Origin: Rhizobium pisi
GTDB lineage: Bacteria; Pseudomonadota; Alphaproteobacteria; Rhizobiales; Rhizobiaceae
Assembly (NCBI RefSeq): GCF_003938655.1
Contig: NZ_RJJT01000011.1
Coordinates: 1 to 64,000 of the forward strand
Length of the DNA: 64,000 nt
Direction of reading: 5' to 3'
In this document: piece after piece, positions 1 through 9,037 of the stretch
Layout of the letters: every line of letters starts with the position of its first letter
Numbering within the stretch: position 1 is the first letter of the stretch
Translations under genes and position numbers: made by a program
Notes under the pieces: model-generated
Told to the model about the DNA's origin: nothing
The model's input: only the letters and a program-made list of their open reading frames with translations
The model's database searches: none

Positions 1-495
1 TTCATACTGATAGCGGATGGAGTTGTGCAGCGTTTCGACCGAACCGATGTCATCGGTTTCACCCGAGAGGCCATCGTCCCACCAGCTGTAGAACAGACCA
101 GCGCGGAGGCCCGCGATGTCGAGATAAGCGGAGTCGAGCTTGGCTTCCTGAGTCGACGCATTGTCAGCATTGAACTGCATGACGATAACGCCAGTCAGTG
201 GACCATACTCGGTGTCGCTCTTGGCCGTGAACTGAACCTGACCGCGGGTCACTGCATCCCAGTCAGAATCGCCGCCGACGTCTTCGCCAACGTTAACCTG
301 GAAACGGATGTAGCCTTCGATCTTGAGGCAGGTTTCGGTGCCCGGGATGTAGAAGTAGCCGGTGCCGTAAGCGTCGCAGACGCGAACATATTCAACCGGT
401 TCCGGCTCAGCAGCAACAATAGCGTCAGCAGCCTGAGCACCGGAAACTACTGCGAGAGCAGCAGCGGAGCCGAGAAGAAGGCTCTTGATGTTCAT
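1..495 (-). CDS. RopA-type outer membrane porin (5' part only)
   Basis: The reverse strand encodes a protein starting MNIKSLLLGSAAALAVVSG, a Sec signal peptide with an AQA cleavage site near residue 23. It continues with the alphaproteobacterial porin start (YVRVCDAYGTGYFYIPGTETC, then a short beta strand with GYIRFQV). This is the Porin_2 family: trimeric outer-membrane beta-barrels for small hydrophilic solutes. A GGAGG ribosome site lies 6 bases before the ATG. About 165 codons are visible; the rest lies beyond the left edge of the window, so the gene is cut by the window and not broken. The family is certain, but the paralogue (ropA1, ropA2 and others) cannot be chosen from this part. Confidence 0.93.
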   Translation of the reverse strand, partial: MNIKSLLLGSAAALAVVSGAQAADAIVAAEPEPVEYVRVCDAYGTGYFYIPGTETCLKIEGYIRFQVNVGEDVGGDSDWDAVTRGQVQFTAKSDTEYGPLTGVIVMQFNADNASTQEAKLDSAYLDIAGLRAGLFYSWWDDGLSGETDDIGSVETLHNSIRYQYE

Positions 496-1061
496 AAATG
501 ACCTCCAATTCAAAGTTTCGATCGGGTTTGGGATCTTTCGCTGAGCAGCGTTCCCTGCCCCATCCCCGTGTTTCAAGAAGTGGACGATCAGTCGCCCTCG
601 CTTCCGAGGCTGAAAATACAAGACGGGCGCCGTCACGCAATCACCAACTTACTCCGATGGGGGGTTTGCTAGAGCCTTCCCGACATTCTGTTGCTGAAAG
701 GACACAAGTCGGGCAGGCGGGCCTGATTTCCTTTATGCTTTGTTAAGAAAACGCTGATTTTGTGGCTGCTTAGGCGAGATCGAAGAGGCGCTGGACATGC
801 GCTTCTTGACACATTTATGACACCTTTCAGACAAAATCCGGTCTTTGGGGTCGAGATCGCAATCAGTGGAAGCGTAACCCAACGTTCACGGACCCGCTTT
901 CACCGGCCCATCTGGCTAGGGGCGCGAAAGGTGATTCCCGCAGGCGATTCTCTCAGTCGAAACGGAAGATTTTTGCACCATTTGACCGTCAGCCGTAGCC
1001 GACTAAGCGAACATGACTCCCCGCCGAGTGCTAAAGACCGATATATGCTGGGAAATCAAAA
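496..1061. other. Intergenic region holding the porin promoter
   Basis: There is no convincing gene here. The short open frames on both strands lack ribosome sites and recognisable sequence. The part next to the porin should carry its promoter and a fairly long 5' untranslated region, and the part next to the tRNA may carry its terminator. I could not pick out a specific operator or sRNA by eye. Confidence 0.5.
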
Positions 1062-1152
1062 TGGCGGAGAAGATGGGATTCGAACCCACGATACGCTTTT
1101 GACGTATACTCCCTTAGCAGGGGAGCGCCTTCGACCACTCGGCCACCTCTCC
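1062..1152 (-). tRNA. tRNA-Ser (anticodon GCU)
   Basis: The reverse strand folds as a type II tRNA. The acceptor stem GGAGAGG pairs with CTTCTCC, followed by discriminator G and an encoded CCA. The anticodon loop CTGCTAA carries GCT, there is a long variable arm (about 20 bases, as in serine tRNAs), and the T-loop is GGTTCGAATCC. It reads AGC/AGU serine codons. The CCA end is genome-encoded. Confidence 0.96.
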
Positions 1153-1409
1153 GGTGCGGCCTAACTATGGTGACCGGTCTGTGAATGCAAGGGTTTTTTG
1201 AGCTTTCACCAGAAGAAATACGCTGGGCGGCATTTCTGATGGTTGTGAAAACGGACCTGGTTTCACACCGCGATCTATGGAGAATTTGATCGCGCTTCGT
1301 TCTCTGCAATAAAGAAGAAGAGCTTTGCCGCGGGCGGCAAGGAAGGATTGGCAAGCCTGAGGCGGCATTCCTACCGGCAGCAATCCTTTTGCAACGATCG
1401 ATTCCCGTC

Positions 1410-2627
1410 TTAGCCCAATAGGCTCTTTAGGTCTGCGGAGGGGTCGGCGAGAATCGATTTGTCGGGATTGGTCCCGGATTCCAGCAGTTTCTTGCCTGTT
1501 ACATAGGCTTTCGCGTCGTTGATCGCATCGACAGCGATCAGCAACCCCTCCCTGAAGTACCAGACCGAATGAGCGCCTTCTCGGGCGCCGGGGCGCTGCA
1601 GCGTCTCGTCATAACCGAGATTGAAGCCGGCGATCTGCAGTTTGACGTCGTACTGGTCGGACCAGAACCACGGTTTCGGTTCATAAGGCTCGCTGCCGCC
1701 GGCGATGACGGCTGCCGCCGCTTCCGCCTGATCGACGGCATTTTGCACGGATTCGAGTCTGATGCGGCCGCCCTGCCAGGGAAGTGCTGCGCAATCGCCC
1801 GCCGCGAAGATCGCCGGATCGGAGGTGCGGGCAAAGTCGTCGACGATGATGCCGTTGGCGACTTCGAGGCCGGCTTCCTTGGCAAGCTGGTCGTTCGGCA
1901 CGACGCCGATGCCGACGACAACGAAATCGACGTCGATGTCAGACCCGTCGGAAAGTGCCGCACCGGCAACACGGCCATCTTTGCCGATCAGATGCTTGAG
2001 GCCCGTCTTCTCGCGAATCACAACGTCATGGGCCTGATGGATCTCGCGCATGATGTCGGCGGTTTCTTTCGCTGCAACGCGCTGCAGGATGCGGTCAGCC
2101 ATCTCGATGACAGTGACTTCCAAGCCGCGATGACGGGCGACGGCTGCCGCTTCAAGACCGATATATCCGCCTCCGATGATGAGGACGCGGCGACCGGGGC
2201 GCATCTCATCGGCCAGCAGATCGGCATCGCGCTTGTCGCGGGCTACATAGACGCCTTCAAGGTCGCCGCCGATCGCGGCCGGCAGCCGGCGCGGTGTCGA
2301 GCCTGTGGCGAGCACAAGCGTGCCGTAATCGAGAACAGAGCCGTCCTGCAGCAGAACCTGCTTGCTGTCTCGGTTGATTTGCTCGGCCCAAGTCGAAAGG
2401 CGAAGATCGACGTCATTGTCGGGATACCAGTGCTCCGGACGAAACAGCAGACGGTCGAAGCTCATTTCGCCGAGCAGGTATTTCTTCGAAAGCGGCGGGC
2501 GCTGGTAAGGAGCCACGTCCTCGGCGCCGATGAGGGTGATCGGGCGCGTATCCTTCAACGCACGCAGCTTGGCTGCCAATGCGAAACCGGCCTGGCCCGC
2601 GCCGATGATCACCAATCTATCCGTCAC
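1410..2627 (-). CDS. FAD/NAD-dependent ferredoxin reductase-like protein
   Basis: A 405-residue flavoprotein of the putidaredoxin/rhodocoxin reductase type, which passes electrons from NAD(P)H to a 2Fe-2S ferredoxin. The FAD-binding GAGQAG is at residues 9-14, the NAD-binding GGGYIG at 152-157 and the second FAD contact AAGDCA near 275-280; a C-terminal reductase domain follows. The start is GTG with AGGAG 7 bases upstream. Length is normal for the family (about 400-410). No ferredoxin or P450 gene is adjacent, so the electron acceptor is unknown. It lies 87 bases beyond the end of iolY on the same strand and could be cotranscribed with it. Confidence 0.85.
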   Translation of the reverse strand: MTDRLVIIGAGQAGFALAAKLRALKDTRPITLIGAEDVAPYQRPPLSKKYLLGEMSFDRLLFRPEHWYPDNDVDLRLSTWAEQINRDSKQVLLQDGSVLDYGTLVLATGSTPRRLPAAIGGDLEGVYVARDKRDADLLADEMRPGRRVLIIGGGYIGLEAAAVARHRGLEVTVIEMADRILQRVAAKETADIMREIHQAHDVVIREKTGLKHLIGKDGRVAGAALSDGSDIDVDFVVVGIGVVPNDQLAKEAGLEVANGIIVDDFARTSDPAIFAAGDCAALPWQGGRIRLESVQNAVDQAEAAAAVIAGGSEPYEPKPWFWSDQYDVKLQIAGFNLGYDETLQRPGAREGAHSVWYFREGLLIAVDAINDAKAYVTGKKLLESGTNPDKSILADPSADLKSLLG

Positions 2628-2714
2628 GATCTCACTCCTGAAACTGCGCCCGACAATTACGCCAAGGCCTATCCCCTGCCCCGTGCGCCGTCAACGGAAA
2701 GCGGCTTCTTACAT

Positions 2715-3830
2715 TCAGCCGATCTCGATCCAGCGACGCTCGTGGAAGGACTGTGCCATGGCATGCACCGACTTCTCTATCCTGAGACCGTCTTCGAATG
2801 TCACGATCGACGACGGTTCACCTGAAATTGCCCGGATCAACTCGCGGCATTCGATGATCTTCAGGTCGTTGAAGCCGAGCCCATGGCCAGGCGCCGGGAT
2901 GAAGCGATCATAAGGCCGATGGGCAGGTGCCGCCAGTATCTTGCGGAAGCCCTGTTCCGAGCCGCGCCCGTCGGCCTGGTAAAGTTCGAATTCGTTCATG
3001 CGCTCCTGATCGTAAACGATCGAGCCCTTCGAGCCGAAGATCTGCAGCACGATGCGGCCCTTGCGCCCCCAGGCGGCCCGATTCGCCATCAATACCGCGG
3101 AAATGCCGCCGCCAAGCCGCATCAGCACGTTGGCGGCATCATGGTTTTCGACCGCACGGCGGCCACCCTCGCTCAAAGGGCGATCCGGATAGGGTTTTGC
3201 CATATCCGTAATGACTGCCTCGACATGACCGAAAAGATACCAGAGCAGCGACAGCGGGTGCACGGCGAAATCGTCGAGCGCGCCGTAGCCGGCGGAAAGC
3301 TCGCTCTTCCAATAGAAGAAAGCATCGGGATCGGCCATGAAATCCTCGTCCATCTCGACGCGGATATGATTGACCGCGCCGATGGTGCCCTCGCCGACAA
3401 GCGTCTTGATGTGGCGCATGACCGGATTCTGGATGTAATTATAGCCAAGCGCGGCGACCTTGCCTGACATCCTCGCCGTTTCCAGCATGCGCTCGGCATC
3501 GGCATAGGCCGGCGCCATCGGCTTTTCGCACCAGACGTGCTTGCCTGCCTCGAGGGCTGCAATCGCCATCTCGGCATGGAACTGGTTGGGCGTTGTGACG
3601 GAGACGACGTCGACATCAGGGTCGGCGATCAACGCCCTCCAGTCGGCTGTGGCCTTCTCGAAGCCGAATTCGCCAGCACGCGCCTCAGCTAACCCGGCAT
3701 TGGCTTCCGCAAGATGCACGAGACGCGGACGCTCGACATCACCGAATACCGTCTTCACCGCATTCCACGCCAATGCATGGCACTTTCCCATATATCCGGT
3801 GCCGATCAAACCGATGCCGAGTGGCCTCAT
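2715..3830 (-). CDS. iolY: Gfo/Idh/MocA family oxidoreductase, inositol locus (IolY-like)
   Basis: A 371-residue NAD(P)-dependent sugar/polyol dehydrogenase. The Rossmann motif GLIGTGYMG is at residues 7-15, the conserved EKP of the family follows (WCEKPMA, near residue 95), and a C-terminal alpha/beta domain completes it. The start at 3830 is preferred over an upstream ATG because GAGGAGA sits just before it. It is divergent from iolR across about 210 bp containing an IolR-like site. This is the position of iolY in Sinorhizobium meliloti, an oxidoreductase gene under IolR control. The exact substrate (an inositol isomer or inosose) cannot be read from the sequence. The main inositol dehydrogenase idhA is not in this window. 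Confidence 0.8.
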   Translation of the reverse strand: MRPLGIGLIGTGYMGKCHALAWNAVKTVFGDVERPRLVHLAEANAGLAEARAGEFGFEKATADWRALIADPDVDVVSVTTPNQFHAEMAIAALEAGKHVWCEKPMAPAYADAERMLETARMSGKVAALGYNYIQNPVMRHIKTLVGEGTIGAVNHIRVEMDEDFMADPDAFFYWKSELSAGYGALDDFAVHPLSLLWYLFGHVEAVITDMAKPYPDRPLSEGGRRAVENHDAANVLMRLGGGISAVLMANRAAWGRKGRIVLQIFGSKGSIVYDQERMNEFELYQADGRGSEQGFRKILAAPAHRPYDRFIPAPGHGLGFNDLKIIECRELIRAISGEPSSIVTFEDGLRIEKSVHAMAQSFHERRWIEIG

Positions 3831-4040
3831 TTTCTGTCTCCTCAAGAGCTGCGCGGCGGATTTTTGGAATATTTGGATCATTTTGACAAGGGACCACCGG
3901 CCTGTCTTTTCCGGCTTGCTATCGGATATTTTGTCTAAAATCCTTCAATTACAGGGCATTAAAAACAATTAGGCGCGCCCTTTGAAATCGTCTATGCTCG
4001 GCAATTATGGAATATTTGTTTCATCTCGAGAGCCGCAAGC
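3831..4040. promoter_or_regulatory. Divergent iolY / iolR promoter region
   Basis: This AT-rich spacer separates two divergent genes. It holds an IolR half site (GGAATATTTG from 3866) on the iolY side and a near-complete site at 4009-4022 on the iolR side. An imperfect palindrome, GGATATTTT to AAAATCC, lies around 3924-3943. IolR repression of both iolY and its own operon from here is an inference from these sites. Confidence 0.6.
4009..4022. promoter_or_regulatory. Candidate IolR operator upstream of iolR
   Basis: The site reads GGAA-TATTTG-TTTC. It differs by one base from the GGAA-N6-TTCC motif reported for IolR of Sinorhizobium meliloti. It lies 19 bases before the iolR start codon, a position suited to autorepression. 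Confidence 0.6.
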
Positions 4041-4916
4041 ATGGATAACGATTCCCCGAGGCACGCGCGCGTGCCGCGCGATTTCGAAAGTCTGCGCAGC
4101 ACCATCATCGAGCGCAAGGCGAACATGCCGAAGCGGCTGGCGCAGGTTGCCGCCTTTGCGCTCGGCAATCCCGATGAGATCGCTTTCGGCACAACCGCAA
4201 GTATCGCGGCTGCTTCCGACGTCCAGCCTTCGACACTGGTGCGCTTGGCGCATCATTTGGGCTATGAAGGCTTTTCCGACCTCCAAAGCATCTTCCGCGA
4301 AAGGCTGCGCGATCGGACGCTAAGCTATGAAGAGCGGCTGGTCACTCTGGAAAAATCGAGCGGCGACGATGAGGACGCCAATCTGCTTTCGGGCTTCATT
4401 GCCGCGGCAAACCAATCGGTCAACCGGTTGGCGGCGACTGTGCAGACCGACACTTTTACGAAAGCGGTGGACATCCTTGCTGGCGCCGAGACGATCTATC
4501 TGATCGCAAAGCGGCGTTCCTATCCGCTGACGGCGCATATGACCTACGCTTTTTCCAAGCTCAACATCCGCCATCAGATCGTCGCCTCGCCGAATGGCGT
4601 CGACCCTGAAATGGTGCAGTTCGCGACACCCAAGGATGCGGCGATCGCGGCGAGTTTCTCACCCTATGCGGCCGACAGCCTCAACCAGAGCCAGGAGCTT
4701 GCCGATCGCGGCGTGCCCGTCATCGCAATCACCGATTCGGCCTTCTCGCCGCTTGCCGCCTGCGCCACCCATTGGTTTGAAGTGGCTGAGGCCGATTTCG
4801 CTGGCTTCCGTTCGCTTTCCGCCTCGATGGCGCTCGCCATGGCGCTACCGGTCGCTATCGCCGAGCGGCGGCGCAAGCGCCAGCATTCAAAACCCACAAA
4901 AGTGAAAATGGAATAA
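4041..4916 (+). CDS. iolR: MurR/RpiR-family repressor of inositol catabolism
   Basis: A 291-residue regulator with an N-terminal RpiR helix-turn-helix (residues about 15-95, including the TTASIAAASDVQPSTLVRLA segment) and a C-terminal SIS sugar-phosphate-binding domain (about 130-270). It is the first gene of the iolR-C-D-E-B run. Family knowledge: rhizobial IolR represses the iol genes until an inositol breakdown intermediate, probably the phosphorylated product of IolC, releases it. Its stop codon lies inside a perfect GGAA-N6-TTCC operator that precedes iolC, so iolC-E-B can be controlled separately from iolR. Confidence 0.88.
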   Translation: MDNDSPRHARVPRDFESLRSTIIERKANMPKRLAQVAAFALGNPDEIAFGTTASIAAASDVQPSTLVRLAHHLGYEGFSDLQSIFRERLRDRTLSYEERLVTLEKSSGDDEDANLLSGFIAAANQSVNRLAATVQTDTFTKAVDILAGAETIYLIAKRRSYPLTAHMTYAFSKLNIRHQIVASPNGVDPEMVQFATPKDAAIAASFSPYAADSLNQSQELADRGVPVIAITDSAFSPLAACATHWFEVAEADFAGFRSLSASMALAMALPVAIAERRRKRQHSKPTKVKME

Positions 4917-4923
4917 ATATTCC
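4910..4923. promoter_or_regulatory. Perfect IolR operator overlapping the iolR stop codon
   Basis: GGAA-TAAATA-TTCC matches the rhizobial IolR consensus GGAA-N6-TTCC exactly and is palindromic. The iolR stop TAA lies within it. It is about 85 bases before the iolC start. Confidence 0.75.
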
Positions 4924-4939
4924 GAATTGACAATTTTGT

Positions 4940-4953
4940 GGAACCAATGTTTC
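4940..4953. promoter_or_regulatory. Second IolR operator upstream of iolC
   Basis: GGAA-CCAATG-TTTC, a one-base variant of the IolR consensus, begins 30 bases after the start of the perfect site. The three-turn spacing puts the two sites on the same DNA face, which fits cooperative binding of two dimers. Confidence 0.6.
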
Positions 4954-5008
4954 ATTATTGAAAATTCGCTGGCACTGGAAGCCGCGCAAAATCTAGCGGG
5001 AGGACATC

Positions 5009-6943
5009 ATGGTACAATCGAATCCGGGTATACAGCCGGAGCCGGCGCTTGATGTAATCACCATCGGCCGCTCCTCGGTCGATCTCTACGGCCAGCAGAT
5101 CGGTTCGCGACTGGAGGATATCGCCTCCTTTGCCAAGTCCGTCGGCGGCTGCCCATCAAATATCGCGATCGGCACGGCGCGGCTCGGCCTCAAGTCCGGC
5201 CTCATCACCCGCGTCGGGGACGAGCAGATGGGGCGCTTCATCCGCGAGCAGGCGGCGCGCGAAGGCGTAGCGACAGATGGCATTATTACCGACAAGGAAC
5301 GGCTGACGGCGTTGGTGCTGCTTGCGGTCGAGGCCGAAGGTGTGTCGCCGATGATCTTCTATCGCTCCGACTGCGCCGACATGGCGCTCGAGGAAGGCGA
5401 TATAGACGAGAATTTCATCAAATCCTCGCGCGCCGTTCTCGTTTCCGGCACCCATTTCTCGCGGCCGAACACCGAGGCCGCCCAACGCAAGGCGATTCGC
5501 ATCGCCAAGGCGAACGGCCGCAAGGTAATCTTCGACATTGATTACCGGCCGAACCTCTGGGGTCTTGCCGGCCATGCGGAAGGTTTCGAGCGCTACGTGA
5601 AATCAGACCGCGTCTCGTCCAAGATGAAGGAGACGCTGCCGGATTGCGACCTCATCGTCGGAACCGAAGAGGAAATCCTGATCGCTTCCGGCGCAGACGA
5701 CGTGCTCGGCGCACTGAAGGAGATCCGCCGCCTGACGCCGGCGACGATCGTGCTCAAGCGCGGCGCCATGGGCTGCATCGTCTATGACGGGCCGATCGCC
5801 GACGACCTCGAAGCCGGCATCGTCGGCCAGGGCTTCCCGATCGAGGTGTTCAATGTGCTCGGCGCCGGCGATGCTTTCATGTCCGGCTTCCTGCGCGGCT
5901 TCCTCCGGGATGAGCCGCTGAAGACTTGCGCCACCTGGGCCAACGCCTGCGGCGCCTTTGCCGTCTCTCGCCTGCTCTGTTCACCGGAATATCCGACCTG
6001 GGCAGAACTCGATTTCTTCCTCAAGACCGGCAGCAAGCATCGCGCACTTCGCAAGGACGAGGCGATCAACCATATTCATTGGGCATCGACCCGGCGAGGC
6101 GAAATCCCTCTGCTGATGGCGCTGGCGATCGATCACCGCTCGCAGCTCGTCAGCGTCGCCGATGAACTCGGCGTCGGCCACGACAAGATCGTTGCGTTCA
6201 AGCGGCTGGCGGTTGCGGCAGCGGCCCGGGTTTCAAACGGCCGCGATGGCTACGGCATGCTGATCGACGAACGCTTCGGCCGCGACGCCTTCTTCGATGC
6301 GGCAACGAAGAATTTCTCCTGGATCGGCCGACCGGTGGAACTGCCGGGCTCGAAGCCGCTGCGCTTCGAGTTCAGCCAGGACATCGGCTCACAGCTTGTG
6401 GAATGGCCGCTCGGTCATTGCATCAAGTGCCTGTGCTTCTATCACCCCGATGATCCCTCAGAATTGAAGACGGAGCAGCAGGAAAAGCTGCGCACGCTTT
6501 TCGAGGCCGCGCGCAAGGTCGGCCGCGAGCTCTTGGTGGAGATCATCGCCGGCAAGAACGGGCCGCTCACCGACGATACGATCGCCACCGCGCTGGAAGA
6601 GCTCTATGCGCTCGGCATCAAGCCGGACTGGTGGAAGCTGGAGCCGCAAGCCTCCCGCGAAGCCTGGAAAAAGATCGATGCCGTTATCGCCAAAAATGAT
6701 CCATGGTGCCGTGGTATCGTGCTCCTGGGGTTAGAGGCACCCGCCGAGGAACTGATATCCTGCTTCGAGGCGACGCTGGCGGCTCCCTCCGTGAAGGGCT
6801 TCGCCGTCGGCCGGACGATCTTTGCCGATCCGGCGCGCGCATGGCTCTCGGGCGAAATGAACGACGAGGAGGCGATCGCCGACATGGCCGGCCGCTTCCG
6901 GCAACTGACAGAGGCCTGGCTTAAGACGCGTGGGCTTCAGTAA
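5009..6943 (+). CDS. iolC: Bifunctional 5-dehydro-2-deoxygluconokinase / DUF2090 aldolase-like protein
   Basis: A 644-residue fusion. Residues about 13-330 form a PfkB-type sugar kinase (CPSNIAIGTARLG near the substrate site; catalytic LGAGDAF near 283-289), which phosphorylates 2-deoxy-5-keto-gluconate. Residues about 355-640 form a DUF2090 domain with the TIM-barrel look of class I aldolases (MALAIDHRSQL at its start). In alphaproteobacteria this fusion is usually annotated as kinase plus 5-dehydro-2-deoxyphosphogluconate aldolase, combining the IolC and IolJ steps. The aldolase activity is inferred from the family. GGGAGG lies 7 bases before the ATG. It is followed by a palindromic repeat and then iolD. 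Confidence 0.92.
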   Translation: MVQSNPGIQPEPALDVITIGRSSVDLYGQQIGSRLEDIASFAKSVGGCPSNIAIGTARLGLKSGLITRVGDEQMGRFIREQAAREGVATDGIITDKERLTALVLLAVEAEGVSPMIFYRSDCADMALEEGDIDENFIKSSRAVLVSGTHFSRPNTEAAQRKAIRIAKANGRKVIFDIDYRPNLWGLAGHAEGFERYVKSDRVSSKMKETLPDCDLIVGTEEEILIASGADDVLGALKEIRRLTPATIVLKRGAMGCIVYDGPIADDLEAGIVGQGFPIEVFNVLGAGDAFMSGFLRGFLRDEPLKTCATWANACGAFAVSRLLCSPEYPTWAELDFFLKTGSKHRALRKDEAINHIHWASTRRGEIPLLMALAIDHRSQLVSVADELGVGHDKIVAFKRLAVAAAARVSNGRDGYGMLIDERFGRDAFFDAATKNFSWIGRPVELPGSKPLRFEFSQDIGSQLVEWPLGHCIKCLCFYHPDDPSELKTEQQEKLRTLFEAARKVGRELLVEIIAGKNGPLTDDTIATALEELYALGIKPDWWKLEPQASREAWKKIDAVIAKNDPWCRGIVLLGLEAPAEELISCFEATLAAPSVKGFAVGRTIFADPARAWLSGEMNDEEAIADMAGRFRQLTEAWLKTRGLQ

Positions 6944-6957
6944 GAATGGAATTTAGA

Positions 6958-7084
6958 CCCCTCCCCAACCCCTCCCCACAAGGGGGAGGGACTTAACTTG
7001 AGGCAGCGCCTCACGCTATGAGCGAGCGTCCTTTGGACGAGCCGTCGCGGGTTAACCCCTCCCCTTGTGGGAGGGGTTGGAGAG
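6958..7084. repeat. Palindromic intergenic repeat between iolC and iolD
   Basis: Two arms of about 35 bases (CCCCTCCCCAACCCCTCCCC from 6958; GTTAACCCCTCCCCTTGTGG from 7051) are imperfect reverse complements enclosing about 55 bases. The result is a long GC-rich hairpin in the mRNA between two genes of one operon. This looks like one of the mosaic palindromic repeats common between rhizobial genes. It ends about 35 bases before the iolD start. Confidence 0.8.
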
Positions 7085-7120
7085 AGGAAAACGCGAAAAG
7101 AAAAATTGCGGGAGGCCCCG

Positions 7121-8971
7121 ATGGGCAAGACGATACGGTTGACGATGGCGCAGGCTGTCGCGCATTTCCTCAAAGTTCAGATGACGATCGTCGATGGCAA
7201 GAAAGTGCCGATCTTCGGCGGCGTCTGGGCGATCTTCGGCCATGGCAACGTCGCCGGCATGGGCGAGGCTCTTTATCAGGTGCGCGGCGAACTCACGACC
7301 TATCGCGCTCATAACGAACAGGGCATGGCGCATGCCGCAATCGCCTATGCCAAGGCGAGCTTCCGCCAGCGTTTCATGGCCTGCACGACCTCGATCGGTC
7401 CGGGCGCGCTGAACATGGTGACGGCCGCCGGCGTGGCGCATGTCAACCGCATTCCGGTTCTCTTCCTGCCCGGCGACGTCTTCGCCAACCGCGCGCCCGA
7501 CCCGGTGCTGCAGCAGATCGAGGATTTCGGCGACGGCACGGTTTCCGCCAATGACGCCTTTCGCCCGGTTTCCCGCTATTTCGACCGAATCACCCGGCCC
7601 GAGCAGATCATCACGGCGCTGAAGCGCGCCATGCAGGTGCTGACCGATCCGTTCGATTGCGGACCGGTGACATTGTCGCTCTGCCAGGACGTTCAGGCCG
7701 AAGCTTTCGATTATCCGGAAAGCCTGTTTCAGGAAAAGGTCTGGACGACCCGCAGGCCGCAGCCAGATGCGGACGAACTGGCAAATGCCATCGCACTGAT
7801 CAAGGCGTCGCAGAAGCCGGTGATCGTTGCCGGCGGCGGCGTGCTTTATTCGCAAGCAACGAAGGAACTTGCCGCTTTTGCCGAGGCCCATGCGATTCCT
7901 GTCGTCGTCACCCAGGCCGGCAAGTCGTCGATCAACGAAACCCACCCGCTGGCGCTCGGCTCGGTCGGCGTCACCGGTACGTCGGCGGCGAATTCGATCG
8001 CCGAAGAGACGGACCTCGTCATCGCCGTCGGTACGCGCTGCCAGGATTTCACCACCGGCTCCTGGGCGCTGTTCAAGAACGACAGCCTCAGAATGATCGG
8101 CCTCAACATCGCGGCCTATGACGCGGTAAAGCATGACAGCCATCCGCTGGTGGCCGATGCCCGTGAAGGGCTGAAAGCACTTTCATCGGGGCTTTCCGGC
8201 TGGAAGGCGCCGACGGCACTTGCCGAAAAGGCTGCCGCGGAGAAAAAGGTCTGGATGGAAGCTGCCGCCAAGGCAATGGCGACGACCAATGCTGCCCTGC
8301 CCTCCGATGCTCAGGTGATCGGCGCGGTAGCGCGCACGATCGGCGGCGAGAACACGACGGTTCTTTGCGCTGCAGGCGGCCTTCCCGGCGAATTGCACAA
8401 GCTCTGGCCGGCGACAGCCCCGGGCAGCTATCACATGGAATACGGTTTTTCCTGCATGGGCTACGAAATCGCCGGCGGGCTTGGCGCCAAGATGGCGCGT
8501 CCGGAGCGCGATGTCGTCGTCATGGTCGGCGACGGTTCCTACATGATGATGAATTCCGAGCTTGCGACCTCGGTCATGCTCGGCCTCAAGCTCCATATCG
8601 TCGTGCTCGACAATCGCGGCTATGGCTGCATCAATCGGCTGCAGATGGGAACCGGCGGCGCCAACTTCAACAATCTGCTCAAGGACTCCTATTACGAGGT
8701 GATGCCGGAGATCGATTTCCGCGCGCATGCCGAAAGCATGGGCGCCATCGCCGTCAAGGTCAGCTCTATCGCAGAACTCGAGCAGGCGATCGTCGATTCC
8801 AGAAAGAACGACCGCACGTCGGTCTTCGTCATCGACACCGACCCGCTTGTTACCACCGAAGCCGGCGGCCACTGGTGGGATGTCGCGGTGCCTGAAGTCA
8901 GCCCGCGCGAAGAGGTCAACGAGGCACGCAAGGGCTATGTCGAGGCACGTGCCGCCCAGCGCATCGGCTAA
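7121..8971 (+). CDS. iolD: 3D-(3,5/4)-trihydroxycyclohexane-1,2-dione acylhydrolase
   Basis: A 616-residue thiamine-diphosphate enzyme that opens the ring of the diketo-inositol intermediate to 5-deoxy-glucuronate. It has the three-domain acetolactate-synthase fold: N-terminal Pyr domain with the catalytic Glu in AHNEQGMAHA (near residue 65), a central domain, and a C-terminal PP domain with the cofactor signature VGDGSYMMMN (near 470-480). Length and motifs are normal for IolD. The start at 7121 is chosen because GGGAGG precedes it; an in-frame upstream extension would run into the repeat. Confidence 0.93.
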   Translation: MGKTIRLTMAQAVAHFLKVQMTIVDGKKVPIFGGVWAIFGHGNVAGMGEALYQVRGELTTYRAHNEQGMAHAAIAYAKASFRQRFMACTTSIGPGALNMVTAAGVAHVNRIPVLFLPGDVFANRAPDPVLQQIEDFGDGTVSANDAFRPVSRYFDRITRPEQIITALKRAMQVLTDPFDCGPVTLSLCQDVQAEAFDYPESLFQEKVWTTRRPQPDADELANAIALIKASQKPVIVAGGGVLYSQATKELAAFAEAHAIPVVVTQAGKSSINETHPLALGSVGVTGTSAANSIAEETDLVIAVGTRCQDFTTGSWALFKNDSLRMIGLNIAAYDAVKHDSHPLVADAREGLKALSSGLSGWKAPTALAEKAAAEKKVWMEAAAKAMATTNAALPSDAQVIGAVARTIGGENTTVLCAAGGLPGELHKLWPATAPGSYHMEYGFSCMGYEIAGGLGAKMARPERDVVVMVGDGSYMMMNSELATSVMLGLKLHIVVLDNRGYGCINRLQMGTGGANFNNLLKDSYYEVMPEIDFRAHAESMGAIAVKVSSIAELEQAIVDSRKNDRTSVFVIDTDPLVTTEAGGHWWDVAVPEVSPREEVNEARKGYVEARAAQRIG

Positions 8972-8990
8972 ACGATTGCCGTCATTTTTT

Positions 8991-9014
8991 CGGAAGAGCG
9001 GAGCGGCTCTTCCG
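8991..9014 (+). terminator. Hairpin with T tract between iolD and iolE
   Basis: A perfect 9-bp stem (CGGAAGAGC / GCTCTTCCG, 6-base loop) is followed by TAATATTTTT. It resembles a weak intrinsic terminator or processing site inside the operon, 24 bases before the iolE start, and could lower iolE-iolB expression relative to iolCD. Confidence 0.6.
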
Positions 9015-9037
9015 TAATATTTTTAAGGAGAATGTTG

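Noticed and set aside
6958..7084. Insertion sequence between iolC and iolD
   Set aside because: The element is only about 127 bp, with no coding capacity and no target duplication seen; it fits a palindromic intergenic repeat better.
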